A DNA stretch of 64,000 nucleotides from Pseudomonas fluorescens. GTDB lineage: Bacteria > Pseudomonadota > Gammaproteobacteria > Pseudomonadales > Pseudomonadaceae. Shown in pieces: positions 41,441-56,004 of the stretch. Position 1 is the first letter of the stretch. Every line of letters begins with the position of its first letter. The notes under the pieces are model-generated. The model was given only the letters and a program-made list of their open reading frames with translations, did no database searches and had not been told where the DNA came from. The stretch lies in contig NZ_CABVII010000008.1 in NCBI RefSeq assembly GCF_902497995.1, positions 124,001 to 188,000 on the forward strand, written 5' to 3'. Both the position numbers and the translations under genes were made by a program.

Positions 41441-41887
41441 CTAAAGAGAAGGGCGGATCAATTCCAGACCGAAGTGTTGACCGTCCAGATAATCATCGAT
41501 GCAACGGATGATCAACTCACTGCGCCAGTTTGCGCGCTGTTCGAGCAATTCGTCACGCGTCAGCCACTTGGCGCCGACGATGCCGTCGTCCAGTTGATAG
41601 TCCGGGTGATGTTTGAGCGGTTTGGCGCTGAAGCAGACCCGCTGGTAGGTTACGCCATTGCTCGGGGCGGTGTAGAGGTAGATGCCTGTGACGCCTGTCG
41701 GTTCGACGTCCCAGCCGGTTTCCTCGAGGGTTTCGCGGATGGCGGCTTCGATCAGGGTTTCGTCCGGGTCGAGGTGGCCGGCGGGCTGGTTGAGTACCGT
41801 TCGTCCGTGCTTGAGTTCTTCGACCATCAGGAAGCGGCCGTTGTCCTCGACTATGGTGGCGACGGTGATGTGGGGTTTCCAGTCCAT
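41441..41887 (-). CDS. NUDIX hydrolase (NudJ-like)
   Basis: 148 aa. The Nudix box reads GHLDPDETLIEAAIRETLEETGWDVE in outline (Gx5Ex7REUxEExGU complete). It resembles NudJ, encoded beside mnmA in enterobacteria and active on nucleoside and thiamine-precursor pyrophosphates. ATG 41887 (MDWKPHITVA) is the conserved start. Confidence 0.9.
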   Translation of the reverse strand: MDWKPHITVATIVEDNGRFLMVEELKHGRTVLNQPAGHLDPDETLIEAAIRETLEETGWDVEPTGVTGIYLYTAPSNGVTYQRVCFSAKPLKHHPDYQLDDGIVGAKWLTRDELLEQRANWRSELIIRCIDDYLDGQHFGLELIRPSL

Positions 41888-41939
41888 AGAGCTTCCTCGA
41901 TTTTGGGTTTGCAAAGATTTCAATGTGGGAACCGGCCCC

Positions 41940-42029
41940 TGTGGGAGCGGGCTTGCTCGCGAAAGCGGTGGGTCAGTCAATAGAGATGTTGAATGATAAA
42001 CCGCTTTCGCGAGCAAGCCCGCTCCCACA
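41940..42029. repeat. REPIN
   Basis: A 29-base perfect inverted repeat (41940-41968 and 42001-42029) with a 32-base spacer. Its arms are identical to those of the REPIN at 49451. Confidence 0.93.
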
Positions 42030-42071
42030 TTGGTCCAGTGTTCACATTGAACGTGTGTGAACGCCAGAAAC

Positions 42072-42100
42072 ACAAACCCCGGCACATGGCCGGGGTTTGT
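42072..42100. terminator. Terminator of idh
   Basis: Twelve-base stem ACAAACCCCGGC / GCCGGGGTTTGT with a 5-base loop, 18 bases beyond the idh stop on the minus strand. Confidence 0.82.
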
Positions 42101-42117
42101 GATGTTCCCTTACAACC

Positions 42118-44839
<2,722 letters not shown>

Positions 44840-46096
44840 ATGGGTTACAAGAAGATTCAGGTTCCAGCCGTCGGCGACAAAATCACCGTCAATGCAGACC
44901 ATTCTCTCAATGTTCCTAATAACCCGATCATCCCCTTCATCGAAGGCGACGGCATCGGGGTTGATATCAGCCCCGTCATGATCAAGGTTGTCGATGCTGC
45001 TGTTAAGAAGGCTTACGGCGGCGAGCGCAAAATTTCCTGGATGGAAGTCTACGCCGGGGAGAAAGCGACTCAGGTATACGATCAGGACACCTGGCTGCCT
45101 CAGGAAACCCTGGACGCGGTCAAGGATTACGTGGTTTCCATCAAGGGCCCCCTGACCACCCCGGTCGGCGGTGGCATCCGTTCCCTGAACGTGGCCCTGC
45201 GCCAGCAACTCGACCTGTATGTCTGCCTGCGCCCGGTGCGCTGGTTCGAAGGCGTGCCTAGCCCGGTCAAGAAGCCAGGCGACGTCGACATGACCATCTT
45301 CCGCGAAAACTCGGAAGACATTTATGCCGGTATCGAGTGGAAGGCCGGTTCGCCGGAAGCGACCAAGGTCATCAAGTTCCTCAAAGAAGAAATGGGCGTC
45401 ACCAAGATCCGTTTCGACGAAAACTGCGGCATCGGCGTCAAGCCGGTATCCCTGGAAGGGACCAAGCGTCTGGCGCGCAAGGCCCTGCAGTATGTGGTCG
45501 ACAACGACCGCGACTCGCTGACCATCGTGCACAAAGGCAACATCATGAAGTTCACCGAAGGTGCCTTCAAGGAGTGGGCCTACGAAGTGGCGGCGGAAGA
45601 ATTCGGCGCGACCCTGCTCGATGGCGGTCCGTGGATGCAGTTCAAGAACCCGAAAACCGGCAAGAACGTCATCGTCAAGGATGCCATCGCCGACGCCATG
45701 CTCCAGCAGATCCTGCTGCGCCCGGCCGAGTACGATGTGATCGCGACCCTGAACCTCAATGGCGACTACCTCTCCGACGCCCTGGCGGCCGAAGTGGGCG
45801 GTATCGGTATCGCGCCAGGTGCCAACCTGTCCGACACCGTGGCCATGTTCGAAGCCACCCACGGTACTGCGCCGAAATACGCCGGCAAGGACCAGGTCAA
45901 CCCGGGTTCGCTGATCCTGTCCGCAGAGATGATGCTGCGTCACATGGGCTGGACCGAAGCGGCCGACCTGATCATCAAGGGCACCAATGGCGCAATTTCC
46001 GCCAGGACAGTGACCTATGACTTCGAGCGTCTGATGGAGGGCGCCACACTGCTGTCTTCTTCGGCGTTTGGTGATGCGCTGATCTCGCACATGTAA
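44840..46096 (+). CDS. icd: Isocitrate dehydrogenase, dimeric NADP type
   Basis: 418 aa. Same reaction as Idh but from the homodimeric decarboxylating dehydrogenase family. The regulatory serine lies in [13 protein letters not shown], the site phosphorylated by AceK in E. coli to divert isocitrate to AceA. ATG 44840 (MGYKKIQVP) is chosen by family; the open frame starts earlier. Confidence 0.97.
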   Translation: MGYKKIQVPAVGDKITVNADHSLNVPNNPIIPFIEGDGIGVDISPVMIKVVDAAVKKAYGGERKISWMEVYAGEKATQVYDQDTWLPQETLDAVKDYVVSIKGPLTTPVGGGIRSLNVALRQQLDLYVCLRPVRWFEGVPSPVKKPGDVDMTIFRENSEDIYAGIEWKAGSPEATKVIKFLKEEMGVTKIRFDENCGIGVKPVSLEGTKRLARKALQYVVDNDRDSLTIVHKGNIMKFTEGAFKEWAYEVAAEEFGATLLDGGPWMQFKNPKTGKNVIVKDAIADAMLQQILLRPAEYDVIATLNLNGDYLSDALAAEVGGIGIAPGANLSDTVAMFEATHGTAPKYAGKDQVNPGSLILSAEMMLRHMGWTEAADLIIKGTNGAISARTVTYDFERLMEGATLLSSSAFGDALISHM

Positions 46097-46110
46097 ACGA
46101 TTCGACGCAC

Positions 46111-46154
46111 AAAAAAACCGCCCGACTCAAGTAATTGAGTCGGGCGGTTTTTTT
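46111..46154. terminator. Bidirectional terminator between icd and cspD
   Basis: A very strong 20-base stem (AAAAAAACCGCCCGACTCAA and its complement) with a GTAA loop. It serves the convergent icd (+) and cspD (-). Confidence 0.93.
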
Positions 46155-46178
46155 ATGACTGGATCCTAATGAAGCAGG

Positions 46179-46469
46179 TCAGTTCGACACGGTATCTTTT
46201 GGTGCGATGACATGGGGGGCGGACAGAGGCGTGCATGCCTTTATCTCCTGCGCCTGCAGACCCTTGGGTCCCTGAACGATGTTGAATGTCACTTCCTGCC
46301 CGGCCTTCAGGGTTTTATAACCCTCCATCTCAATGGTGGAATAGTGGGCAAAAAAATCGATGTGCTGGCCGTCCTGATCCAGGCCTTCCCGGGCATCGGT
46401 AATAATGAATCCATAACCCTTGGCATTGTTGAACCACTTGACCTTGCCGCTGACCTTCACGCCTGACAT
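46179..46469 (-). CDS. cspD: Cold-shock domain protein CspD-like
   Basis: About 96 aa, single-stranded nucleic-acid-binding cold-shock fold. RNP1 is KGYGFI and RNP2 DFFAHYS. It sits divergent to clpS, the usual cspD location. It is odd in having a longer RNP1-RNP2 loop (TDAREGLDQDGQH) and a C-terminal tail (about 25 residues) compared with typical CspD. I prefer ATG 46469, with AGAGGG spaced 8 bases from it; ATG 46475 is too close to that site. Confidence 0.82.
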   Translation of the reverse strand: MSGVKVSGKVKWFNNAKGYGFIITDAREGLDQDGQHIDFFAHYSTIEMEGYKTLKAGQEVTFNIVQGPKGLQAQEIKACTPLSAPHVIAPKDTVSN

Positions 46470-46694
46470 ACCCATATCCCTCTGCAACAGACTCCATCAC
46501 TGGAGTATCATCCAGTACATCCGCAGTCATTTCTTAGAAATAAGGTTGACTCCGCGGACCTTTTTTACCCACTGTGGGCTCTATTGGTTGTAACACCGTT
46601 TTGCCGATAGTCAAGGTGACCAGGCAGTCGGAGTTGAAATCGACGATGGTCGCCCCCACCACTGTATTCGCACAACTGACGAACCTTTCTTTCC

Positions 46695-47078
46695 ATGCAT
46701 GCAATCAGCCAGATTCGACTAACATTCAATCAGGATCGCCCGATTCTCCAGAAAGACCACCCGGAGGAGCACGACGACGATTCCGCAGGCATTGCTGTTC
46801 AGGAGGCCAAGCCTGCTTTACAGGCGCCGCCGATGTACAAGGTGGTTTTGTTCAACGATGACTACACACCGATGGATTTCGTCGTCGAAGTGCTCGAGGT
46901 GTTTTTTAACCTGAATCGCGAGCTGGCGACCAAGGTCATGCTGGCCGTCCACACAGAAGGACGGGCAGTATGTGGAGTGTTTACCCGCGACATCGCCGAG
47001 ACAAAGGCCATGCAGGTCAACCAGTACGCCAGGGAAAGCCAGCATCCGCTACTCTGTGAAATCGAGAAGGACGGTTAA
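46695..47078 (+). CDS. clpS: ClpS adaptor
   Basis: 127 aa. It binds proteins with N-terminal Leu, Phe, Trp or Tyr and hands them to ClpAP. The binding pocket segment [14 protein letters not shown] and the [11 protein letters not shown] strand are intact. The N-terminal extension (about 45 residues) is flexible and contacts ClpA. It is followed 30 bases later by clpA. Confidence 0.95.
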   Translation: MHAISQIRLTFNQDRPILQKDHPEEHDDDSAGIAVQEAKPALQAPPMYKVVLFNDDYTPMDFVVEVLEVFFNLNRELATKVMLAVHTEGRAVCGVFTRDIAETKAMQVNQYARESQHPLLCEIEKDG

Positions 47079-47108
47079 TCGCCGACCACTTGGGTATGAG
47101 GTGAAGCT

Positions 47109-49379
47109 ATGTTAAACCGCGAGCTCGAAGTCACCCTCAATCTTGCCTTCAAGGAGGCCCGATCGAAGCGTCATGAGTTCATGACCGTCGAACACCTCCT
47201 GCTGGCCCTATTGGACAATGAGGCTGCCGCCACCGTTTTGCGTGCCTGCGGCGCGAACCTCGACAAACTCAAGCATGATCTGCAGGAGTTCATCGACTCC
47301 ACTACGCCGTTGATCCCCGTTCATGACGAGGATCGCGAGACCCAGCCAACCCTGGGCTTCCAGCGTGTTCTGCAGCGTGCTGTCTTTCACGTACAGAGCT
47401 CGGGCAAACGCGAAGTGACCGGTGCCAACGTGCTGGTTGCGATCTTCAGCGAACAGGAGAGTCAGGCGGTGTTCCTGCTGAAACAGCAGAGCGTCGCACG
47501 CATCGATGTCGTCAACTACATCGCCCATGGCATTTCCAAAGTGCCGGGGCACGGCGATCACTCTGAAGGTGAGCAAGATATGCAGGACGACGAGGGCGGC
47601 GAGTCTTCATCTTCAGGCAATCCCCTGGATGCTTATGCCAGCAATCTCAACGAGCTCGCGCGCCAGGGTCGTATCGATCCGTTGGTAGGCCGTGAGCTGG
47701 AAGTCGAGCGTGTCGCGCAGATCCTGGCGCGCCGTCGCAAGAACAATCCGCTGCTGGTGGGCGAGGCAGGCGTGGGTAAAACCGCGATTGCCGAAGGCCT
47801 GGCCAAGCGTATTGTCGACAACCAGGTGCCGGATTTGCTGGCCAACAGCGTGGTGTATTCCCTCGATCTGGGGGCCTTGCTGGCCGGGACCAAATACCGC
47901 GGCGATTTCGAGAAGCGCTTCAAGGCGCTGCTCAATGAGCTGAAAAAACGTCCGCAGGCGATCCTGTTCATCGACGAAATCCACACCATCATCGGTGCGG
48001 GTGCCGCGTCCGGTGGCGTCATGGATGCCTCGAACCTGCTCAAGCCGCTGCTGTCGTCCGGTGATATCCGTTGCATCGGTTCGACCACCTTCCAGGAATT
48101 CCGCGGGATCTTCGAGAAGGACCGTGCCTTGGCCCGGCGCTTCCAGAAGGTCGATGTGTCGGAGCCGTCGGTGGAAGACACCATCGGTATCCTGCGCGGC
48201 CTGAAAGGGCGTTTCGAAGCGCACCACAACATCGAATACAGCGATGAAGCACTGCGTGCGGCGGCTGAACTGGCCTCGCGCTACATCAATGACCGGCACA
48301 TGCCGGACAAAGCCATCGACGTGATCGACGAGGCGGGCGCCTACCAGCGTCTGCAGCCGATCGAGAAGCGCGTGAAACGCATCGAAGTGCCTCAGGTCGA
48401 GGACATCGTCGCGAAAATCGCGCGGATTCCGCCTAAGCACGTCACCAGTTCCGACAAAGAGCTGCTGCGTAACCTTGAGCGTGACCTGAAACTGACGGTA
48501 TTTGGCCAGGATGCCGCGATCGACTCGCTGTCGACCGCGATCAAACTGTCCCGTGCCGGCCTCAAGTCGCCTGACAAGCCTGTCGGTTCGTTCCTGTTCG
48601 CCGGGCCTACCGGCGTCGGCAAGACCGAAGCGGCGCGTCAGCTGGCCAAGGCGTTGGGGATCGAGCTGGTGCGCTTCGACATGTCCGAGTACATGGAGCG
48701 CCACACCGTATCGCGTCTGATCGGTGCGCCTCCAGGCTATGTGGGGTTCGATCAGGGCGGCCTGCTGACCGAAGCCATCACCAAGCAGCCTCACTGCGTG
48801 CTGTTGCTCGATGAAATCGAGAAGGCGCATCCGGAAGTCTTCAACCTGCTGCTGCAGGTCATGGACCACGGTACGCTGACCGATAACAACGGGCGCAAGG
48901 CGGACTTCCGTAACGTGATCGTCATCATGACGACCAACGCCGGTGCCGAAACCGCAGCCCGTGCTTCGATCGGTTTCACCCATCAGGACCACTCGTCCGA
49001 TGCGATGGAAGTGATCAAGAAGAGCTTCACGCCGGAATTCCGCAACCGTCTGGACACCATTATCCAGTTTGGTCGCCTCAGCCATGAGGTCATCAAGAGC
49101 GTGGTGGACAAGTTCCTTACCGAACTTCAGGCGCAGCTGGAAGACAAGCGTGTGCAGCTGGAAGTGACGGACGCTGCGCGCAGCTGGCTGGCGGCAGGTG
49201 GCTACGACTCGGCAATGGGCGCCCGACCCATGGCGCGTTTGATCCAGGACAAGATCAAGCGTCCGCTGGCCGAAGAGATTCTCTTTGGCGAACTGGCCGA
49301 CCATGGTGGCGTGGTGCACATCGACCTCAAGGACGGCGAGCTGACCTTCGAGTTCGAGACCACGGCTGAAATGGCCTGA
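47109..49379 (+). CDS. clpA: ATP-dependent Clp protease ATP-binding subunit ClpA
   Basis: 756 aa, hexameric unfoldase of ClpAP. It has an N-domain (about 1-145) that docks ClpS, then two AAA+ modules. D1 has Walker A GEAGVGKT and Walker B ILFIDEI; D2 has GPTGVGKT and LLLDEIEKAHP. It lacks the ClpB middle coiled coil. Confidence 0.97.
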   Translation: MLNRELEVTLNLAFKEARSKRHEFMTVEHLLLALLDNEAAATVLRACGANLDKLKHDLQEFIDSTTPLIPVHDEDRETQPTLGFQRVLQRAVFHVQSSGKREVTGANVLVAIFSEQESQAVFLLKQQSVARIDVVNYIAHGISKVPGHGDHSEGEQDMQDDEGGESSSSGNPLDAYASNLNELARQGRIDPLVGRELEVERVAQILARRRKNNPLLVGEAGVGKTAIAEGLAKRIVDNQVPDLLANSVVYSLDLGALLAGTKYRGDFEKRFKALLNELKKRPQAILFIDEIHTIIGAGAASGGVMDASNLLKPLLSSGDIRCIGSTTFQEFRGIFEKDRALARRFQKVDVSEPSVEDTIGILRGLKGRFEAHHNIEYSDEALRAAAELASRYINDRHMPDKAIDVIDEAGAYQRLQPIEKRVKRIEVPQVEDIVAKIARIPPKHVTSSDKELLRNLERDLKLTVFGQDAAIDSLSTAIKLSRAGLKSPDKPVGSFLFAGPTGVGKTEAARQLAKALGIELVRFDMSEYMERHTVSRLIGAPPGYVGFDQGGLLTEAITKQPHCVLLLDEIEKAHPEVFNLLLQVMDHGTLTDNNGRKADFRNVIVIMTTNAGAETAARASIGFTHQDHSSDAMEVIKKSFTPEFRNRLDTIIQFGRLSHEVIKSVVDKFLTELQAQLEDKRVQLEVTDAARSWLAAGGYDSAMGARPMARLIQDKIKRPLAEEILFGELADHGGVVHIDLKDGELTFEFETTAEMA

Positions 49380-49398
49380 CGTTAACCGCAACAAAGCA

Positions 49399-49421
49399 AA
49401 AGGCGCCCAAAGGCGCCTTTT
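49399..49421 (+). terminator. Terminator of clpA
   Basis: Nine-base stem AAAGGCGCC / GGCGCCTTT, loop CAAA, then TT, 20 bases after the clpA stop. Confidence 0.85.
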
Positions 49422-49450
49422 TGCTGTCTGCAGGTCATGCGCGGTTCAAA

Positions 49451-49540
49451 TGTGGGAGCGGGCTTGCTCGCGAAAGCGGTGAGTCAGTCAACATTGATGT
49501 TGGATGATAAACCGCTTTCGCGAGCAAGCCCGCTCCCACA
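49451..49540. repeat. REPIN
   Basis: A 29-base perfect inverted repeat (49451-49479 and 49512-49540). Arms are identical and the spacer similar to the REPIN at 41940, so the two share a recent common source. Confidence 0.93.
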
Positions 49541-49579
49541 TTGGTCCGATGTGCTGCCTCAAATCGCAGGCAAACAAAA

Positions 49580-49601
49580 ACGCCCGGCATAAGCCGGGCG
49601 T
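49580..49601 (-). terminator. Terminator of infA
   Basis: Nine-base stem ACGCCCGGC / GCCGGGCGT, 4-base loop, followed on the minus strand by TTTTG, 16 bases after the infA stop. Confidence 0.87.
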
Positions 49602-49616
49602 CTTGTATTGACTTGA

Positions 49617-49835
49617 TTAGCGAGCGCGGTAAGTGATGCGCCCTTTGCTCAAGTCATAGGGCGTCAGCTCGACGCGCACTTTGTCACCGGTAAGAATACG
49701 AATGTAGTTCTTGCGCATCTTGCCGGAGATATGCGCGGTTACGACGTGCCCATTTTCCAACTCCACGCGAAACATGGTGTTGGGCAGGGTGTCGACGACA
49801 GTGCCTTCCATTTCGAAGCTGTCTTCTTTCGACAT
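49617..49835 (-). CDS. infA: Translation initiation factor IF-1
   Basis: 72 aa, S1/OB-fold protein that occupies the ribosomal A site during initiation. [19 protein letters not shown] to the end KGRITYRAR matches the family over its full length. Encoded between clpA and bpt, as in PAO1. Confidence 0.97.
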
Positions 49836-49946
49836 GCAGTAAAGCCCTCGGTGTCCAATGAATGGCCCGGTGCAACTGCGCCAGGCAAAAGCGGCGTGCA
49901 TTGTGCCCGAAAAATGGGGTTTAAGCCAAGGGGTTTAGGGCTTGCC

Positions 49947-50654
49947 CTAGTTCAGGATGACCCAGCGCTGATTAATCAGCAGTTCGATAGGGCGATATTG
50001 AGTCTTGTAGCTCATTTTTTTGCAGTTCTTGATCCAGTACCCGAGGTAGACCGCTTCCAGGTCCAGGCGCCGGGCCTCGGTGATCTGCCAGAGGATCGCG
50101 TAACGCCCCAGGCTGCGGCGCTCTTCTTCGGGCTCGTAGAAGGTGTAGACCGCCGACAGGCCGTTGGGCAGCAAGTCGGTGACAGCCACAGCCAGCAACC
50201 GGCCTTCGAGACGGAATTCATAGAACCTGGAAAACGGCAGGTCCCTCACCAGGAAAGTCGAAAACTGATCGCGACTCGGCGGGTACATGTCGCCATCGGC
50301 ATGACGCTGCTCGATATAGCGTTGATAGAGGTCGAAGTATTCCTCGCTGAACTTGGGTCTGGCGGGACGTACTTGCAGATCGGCGTTGCGCTTGAAGATG
50401 CGCTTCTGCTGACGGTTGGGTGAAAACTGCGCCACGGGAATACGCGCCGGAACGCACGCATTGCAATTCTGGCAATGGGGCCGGTACAGATGATCGCCGC
50501 TGCGACGAAAACCCATTTCCGACAGGTCTGCGTAGACATGCACATCCATGGGCTGGCTAGGGTCGAGGAACAAGGTCGTGGCCTGCTCCTCGGGCAGATA
50601 ACTGCAAGAGTGGGGCTGAGTGGCATAAAACTTCAATCGCGCCAACTCGGTCAT
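49947..50654 (-). CDS. bpt: Aspartate/glutamate leucyltransferase
   Basis: 235 aa, often annotated arginyltransferase (ate). The bacterial form adds Leu from Leu-tRNA to N-terminal Asp or Glu, creating a degron read by ClpS. The cysteine-rich N-terminal part [14 protein letters not shown] and the acyltransferase core [15 protein letters not shown] are intact. ATG 50654 ([10 protein letters not shown]) is chosen by family over a far longer open frame that covers aat. Confidence 0.93.
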   Translation of the reverse strand: MTELARLKFYATQPHSCSYLPEEQATTLFLDPSQPMDVHVYADLSEMGFRRSGDHLYRPHCQNCNACVPARIPVAQFSPNRQQKRIFKRNADLQVRPARPKFSEEYFDLYQRYIEQRHADGDMYPPSRDQFSTFLVRDLPFSRFYEFRLEGRLLAVAVTDLLPNGLSAVYTFYEPEEERRSLGRYAILWQITEARRLDLEAVYLGYWIKNCKKMSYKTQYRPIELLINQRWVILN

Positions 50655-50710
50655 GATCAACCCTCGGGGATAAACTTTAAATAAGTGTAAGCCACGTGCG
50701 CGAAAGTCGC

Positions 50711-51391
50711 TCAGCAAACCCAGGTGGCACGGCTGGGTTGATCCAGGTGCCGCGCCAGGTAGCCGGCAAACTCGCGGCGGGGAATCGCTCGGGCACCAAG
50801 GCTGTGCAGATGGTCGGTCGGCATCTGGCAGTCGATCAGCACAAAGCCTGAGTTGTCCATATGTCGCACCAGTGAGGCAAAGCCATATTTGGAGGCATTG
50901 TCGGCGCGGCTGAACATCGACTCGCCGAAAAACAGCTGCCCCATGGCCAGGCCATAGAGCCCGCCGACCAGTTCGCCCTGGTCCCAGACTTCCACCGAAT
51001 GCGCATAACCACGCCTGTGTAGCTCGAGGTAGGCAGACTGCATGGCTTCGGTGATCCAGGTGCCGTCGGCGTACTCCCGTGGCGCGGCGCACGCGCGGAT
51101 AACCGCGGCAAAATCCCGATCGAAGGTTACTTGATAGCGTTGTTGGCGCAGCAACTTGTTCAGGCTGCGCGAGACATGCAGTTCGTCGGGAAATAACACC
51201 GTGCGCGGGTCCGGCGACCACCAGAGTATCGGTTGGCCTTCGGAGAACCACGGAAAACAGCCATGGCGATAGGCCTTGATCAGCCGATCGGCGGACAGGT
51301 CGCCGCCCGCCGCCAGCAGCCCGTTGGGGTCGCGCATGGCCTTTTCCAGCGGCGGGAAGGTCAGGGTGTTGCGTTGTAACCAAGTCAGCAT
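50711..51391 (-). CDS. aat: Leucyl/phenylalanyl-tRNA-protein transferase
   Basis: 226 aa. It adds Leu or Phe to N-terminal Lys or Arg, feeding ClpS-ClpAP. The family segments [19 protein letters not shown] and [13 protein letters not shown] are present. ATG 51391 ([14 protein letters not shown]) is chosen by family. It is 56 bases upstream of bpt. Confidence 0.96.
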   Translation of the reverse strand: MLTWLQRNTLTFPPLEKAMRDPNGLLAAGGDLSADRLIKAYRHGCFPWFSEGQPILWWSPDPRTVLFPDELHVSRSLNKLLRQQRYQVTFDRDFAAVIRACAAPREYADGTWITEAMQSAYLELHRRGYAHSVEVWDQGELVGGLYGLAMGQLFFGESMFSRADNASKYGFASLVRHMDNSGFVLIDCQMPTDHLHSLGARAIPRREFAGYLARHLDQPSRATWVC

Positions 51392-51456
51392 GGCATCCGG
51401 GCTTTGCAGAAGGGGAGGGCAGTGGCGGGCTGTCAGGCCCGCCGTGAAGTGTGCCG

Positions 51457-52720
<1,264 letters not shown>

Positions 52721-55129
52721 TTGAAGAAATCCACCGCAGCACCTAAACCAGCCGTCGTTCCGCTCTGGCGCCAGCAATTGCACTACCGACTCAAGGAAGG
52801 TGCGTTGATCGCCGTCGGTGCCTTGTGCCTGTTCCTGATGATGGCCTTGCTGACCTATGGCAAGGACGATCCGGGCTGGAGCCACAACAGCAAGATCGAT
52901 GACGTGCAGAACTTCGGCGGTCCGGCCGGCTCCTACAGCGCCGACATCCTGTTCATGGTGCTGGGTTACTTCGCCTACATCTTCCCGCTGCTGCTGGCGG
53001 TCAAGGCCTGGCAGATCTTCCGTCAGCGCCACGAACCCTGGGAATGGAGCGGCTGGCTGTTCTCCTGGCGCCTGGTTGGCCTGGTGTTCCTGGTGTTGGC
53101 GGGTGCGGCCCTGGCGCATATCCATTTCCATGCGGCGACCGGTCTGCCGGCGGGTGCTGGTGGCGCGTTGGGTGAGAGCCTTGGTGACCTGGCCAGGAAC
53201 GCCCTGAACATCCAGGGCAGCACATTGCTGTTCATCGCGCTGTTTCTGTTCGGCCTGACGGTGTTCACCGACCTGTCGTGGTTCAAGGTGATGGACGTCA
53301 CCGGCAAGATCACCCTCGACCTGTTCGAGCTGTTGCAGGGCGCCGCCAACCGCTGGTGGGCCGCCCGTGTCGAGCGCAAGCAGCTGGTTGCGCAGTTGCG
53401 TGAAGTCGACGAGCGCGTGCATGACGTGGTCGCGCCGAGCGTCCCCGACAAGCGCGAGCAGGCCAAGGTCAAGGAGCGCCTGATCGAACGCGAACAAGCC
53501 CTGAGCAAGCACATGTCGGACCGCGAGAAGCAGGTACCGCCAGTGATCGCGCCAGCGCCGCCGAAGCCTGCAGCGCCCAGCAAACGCGTGGAAAAAGAGA
53601 AACAGGCGCCGTTGTTCGTCGACAGCGCCGTCGAGGGCACCTTGCCGCCGATCTCGATTCTCGACCCCGCGGAAAAGAAACAGCTCAATTACTCGCCTGA
53701 ATCCCTGGCCGCGGTAGGCCATCTGCTGGAAATCAAGCTCAAGGAATTCGGGGTCGAAGTCACGGTGGATTCGATTCACCCGGGCCCGGTGATTACCCGT
53801 TACGAAATCCAGCCCGCGGCAGGCGTCAAGGTCAGCCGCATCTCCAACCTGGCGAAAGACCTGGCCCGTTCCCTGGCCGTGACCAGCGTGCGCGTGGTGG
53901 AAGTGATCCCGGGCAAGACCACGGTCGGTATCGAGATTCCGAACGAAGACCGGCAGATCGTGCGGTTCTCCGAAGTGCTGGCGACCCCTGAGTACGATAA
54001 CTTCAAGTCGCCGGTCACGTTGGCCCTGGGTCACGATATCGGCGGCAAGCCGGTCATCACCGACCTGGCGAAAATGCCGCACTTGCTGGTGGCCGGTACC
54101 ACCGGTTCGGGTAAATCGGTGGGTGTGAACGCGATGATCCTGTCGATTCTGTTCAAGTCCGGACCGGAAGACGCCAAGCTGATCATGATCGACCCGAAAA
54201 TGCTGGAACTGTCGATCTATGAAGGCATTCCACACCTGCTGTGCCCGGTGGTGACCGACATGAAAGACGCCGCCAACGCCCTGCGCTGGAGCGTGGCGGA
54301 GATGGAGCGTCGCTACAAACTGATGGCGAAGATGGGCGTGCGTAACCTGTCGGGCTTCAATGCCAAGGTCAAGGAAGCCCAGGATGCTGGCGAGCCGCTG
54401 GCCGATCCGTTGTACAAGCGCGAAAGCATTCACGACGAAGCGCCATTGCTGACCAAGCTGCCGACCATTGTCGTGGTGGTCGACGAATTCGCCGACATGA
54501 TGATGATCGTCGGCAAGAAGGTTGAAGAACTGATCGCCCGTATCGCCCAGAAAGCCCGTGCCGCCGGCATCCACTTGATCCTGGCGACCCAGCGTCCGTC
54601 GGTTGACGTGATCACCGGTCTGATCAAGGCGAACATTCCCACGCGCATGGCGTTCCAGGTATCGAGCAAGATCGATTCGCGGACCATCATCGACCAGGGC
54701 GGTGCCGAGCAATTGCTGGGCCACGGTGACATGCTCTACATGCCGCCGGGCACCAGCCTGCCAATCCGCGTCCACGGCGCCTTCGTCTCCGACGACGAGG
54801 TGCACCGGGTGGTTGAAGCCTGGAAGCTGCGCGGCGCGCCGGAATACAACGACGAGATCCTCGCCGGTGTCGAAGAGCCGGGTAGCGGCTTCGATGGCGG
54901 CAGCGGTGGCGGCGACGACGACGCTGAAACCGACGCGCTCTACGACGAAGCAGTGCAGTTCGTCCTGGAAAGCCGTCGCGCGTCCATCTCCGCGGTGCAG
55001 CGCAAGCTGAAAATCGGCTACAACCGTGCCGCGCGCATGATCGAAGCCATGGAAATGGCCGGGGTCGTGACGTCGATGAACACCAACGGTTCCCGCGAAG
55101 TCCTGGCGCCTGGCCCGGTACGCGAGTGA
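52721..55129 (+). CDS. ftsK: DNA translocase FtsK
   Basis: 802 aa. The N-terminal about 190 residues hold four membrane helices for the divisome. A short linker (about 240-290) is followed by the RecA-like motor with Walker [11 protein letters not shown] and Walker B VVVVDEF. The C-terminal gamma winged helix ([20 protein letters not shown]) reads KOPS sequences and activates XerCD. The start is TTG 52721, the only sensible one in frame with [13 protein letters not shown] homologues, preceded by AGGAAAAG. Confidence 0.95.
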   Translation: MKKSTAAPKPAVVPLWRQQLHYRLKEGALIAVGALCLFLMMALLTYGKDDPGWSHNSKIDDVQNFGGPAGSYSADILFMVLGYFAYIFPLLLAVKAWQIFRQRHEPWEWSGWLFSWRLVGLVFLVLAGAALAHIHFHAATGLPAGAGGALGESLGDLARNALNIQGSTLLFIALFLFGLTVFTDLSWFKVMDVTGKITLDLFELLQGAANRWWAARVERKQLVAQLREVDERVHDVVAPSVPDKREQAKVKERLIEREQALSKHMSDREKQVPPVIAPAPPKPAAPSKRVEKEKQAPLFVDSAVEGTLPPISILDPAEKKQLNYSPESLAAVGHLLEIKLKEFGVEVTVDSIHPGPVITRYEIQPAAGVKVSRISNLAKDLARSLAVTSVRVVEVIPGKTTVGIEIPNEDRQIVRFSEVLATPEYDNFKSPVTLALGHDIGGKPVITDLAKMPHLLVAGTTGSGKSVGVNAMILSILFKSGPEDAKLIMIDPKMLELSIYEGIPHLLCPVVTDMKDAANALRWSVAEMERRYKLMAKMGVRNLSGFNAKVKEAQDAGEPLADPLYKRESIHDEAPLLTKLPTIVVVVDEFADMMMIVGKKVEELIARIAQKARAAGIHLILATQRPSVDVITGLIKANIPTRMAFQVSSKIDSRTIIDQGGAEQLLGHGDMLYMPPGTSLPIRVHGAFVSDDEVHRVVEAWKLRGAPEYNDEILAGVEEPGSGFDGGSGGGDDDAETDALYDEAVQFVLESRRASISAVQRKLKIGYNRAARMIEAMEMAGVVTSMNTNGSREVLAPGPVRE

Positions 55130-55207
55130 TTTGAACCTGCCTTGAATTGAAAAGCGGCGGCGCGGCGATGCACCGCCGCACTCCCCACGAATGTTAAGAG
55201 GACTCCC

Positions 55208-55831
55208 ATGCGTCTTATCCGCATGCTGTTGCTGCCGGTTCTGGCTTTGACCACGCTCTCGGCCCACGCCGATGACAAGGACGTGGCGCGCCTGACCCAA
55301 TTGCTGGAAAAATCCCAGACCCTGACTGCCCGTTTCTCCCAGCTGACCCTCGACGGCGGCGGCACCCAGTTGCAGGAAACGGCCGGTGAAATGTCGTTGC
55401 AGCGCCCGGGCCTGTTCTACTGGCACACCGATGCGCCGGCCGAGCAGACCATGGTCTCCGACGGCAAGAAGGTCACGCTGTGGGACCCGGACCTGGAGCA
55501 GGTCACCATCAAGACCCTCGACCTGCGCCTGACCCAGACCCCGGCGCTGCTGCTGTCCGGTGACGTGTCCAAGATCAGCCAGAGCTTCGACATCAGCGCC
55601 AAGGAAGCTGGCGGCGTGATCGACTTCACCCTGAAGCCGAAAACCAAAGACACCCTGTTCGACAGCCTGCGCCTGTCGTTCCGCAACGGACTGGTCAATG
55701 ATATGCAACTGATCGACAGCGTCGGCCAGCGCACCAATATCCTGTTCACCGGTGTGAAGGCCAACGAGCCGATCGCGGCGTCCAAATTCAAGTTCGTCAT
55801 CCCTAAAGGGGCGGATGTGATCCAGGAATAA
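55208..55831 (+). CDS. lolA: Outer-membrane lipoprotein carrier LolA
   Basis: 207 aa, periplasmic chaperone that ferries lipoproteins from LolCDE to LolB. The signal peptide ends at about residue 21 (LSAHA-DDKD). The lipid-binding half-barrel is represented by [12 protein letters not shown] and [14 protein letters not shown]. It is 78 bases downstream of ftsK, the usual neighbour. Confidence 0.95.
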   Translation: MRLIRMLLLPVLALTTLSAHADDKDVARLTQLLEKSQTLTARFSQLTLDGGGTQLQETAGEMSLQRPGLFYWHTDAPAEQTMVSDGKKVTLWDPDLEQVTIKTLDLRLTQTPALLLSGDVSKISQSFDISAKEAGGVIDFTLKPKTKDTLFDSLRLSFRNGLVNDMQLIDSVGQRTNILFTGVKANEPIAASKFKFVIPKGADVIQE

Positions 55832-55845
55832 ACCGCGAACGCTAA

Positions 55846-55939
55846 CCTGTGGGAGCGGGCTTGCTCGCGAAGAGGGAGTGTCAGTCACCATCAATGTTGT
55901 CTGACCCACCGCATTCGCGAGCAAGCCCGCTCCCACAGG
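55846..55939. repeat. REPIN
   Basis: A 26-base perfect inverted repeat (55846-55871 and 55914-55939) with a 42-base spacer, between lolA and rarA. Confidence 0.92.
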
Positions 55940-56004
55940 GATTGTGGTGTTGGCACGTTGAATGATCAGCCCCCCAGGACCCCAGTGAGGTTTCATAAGT
56001 AGTG

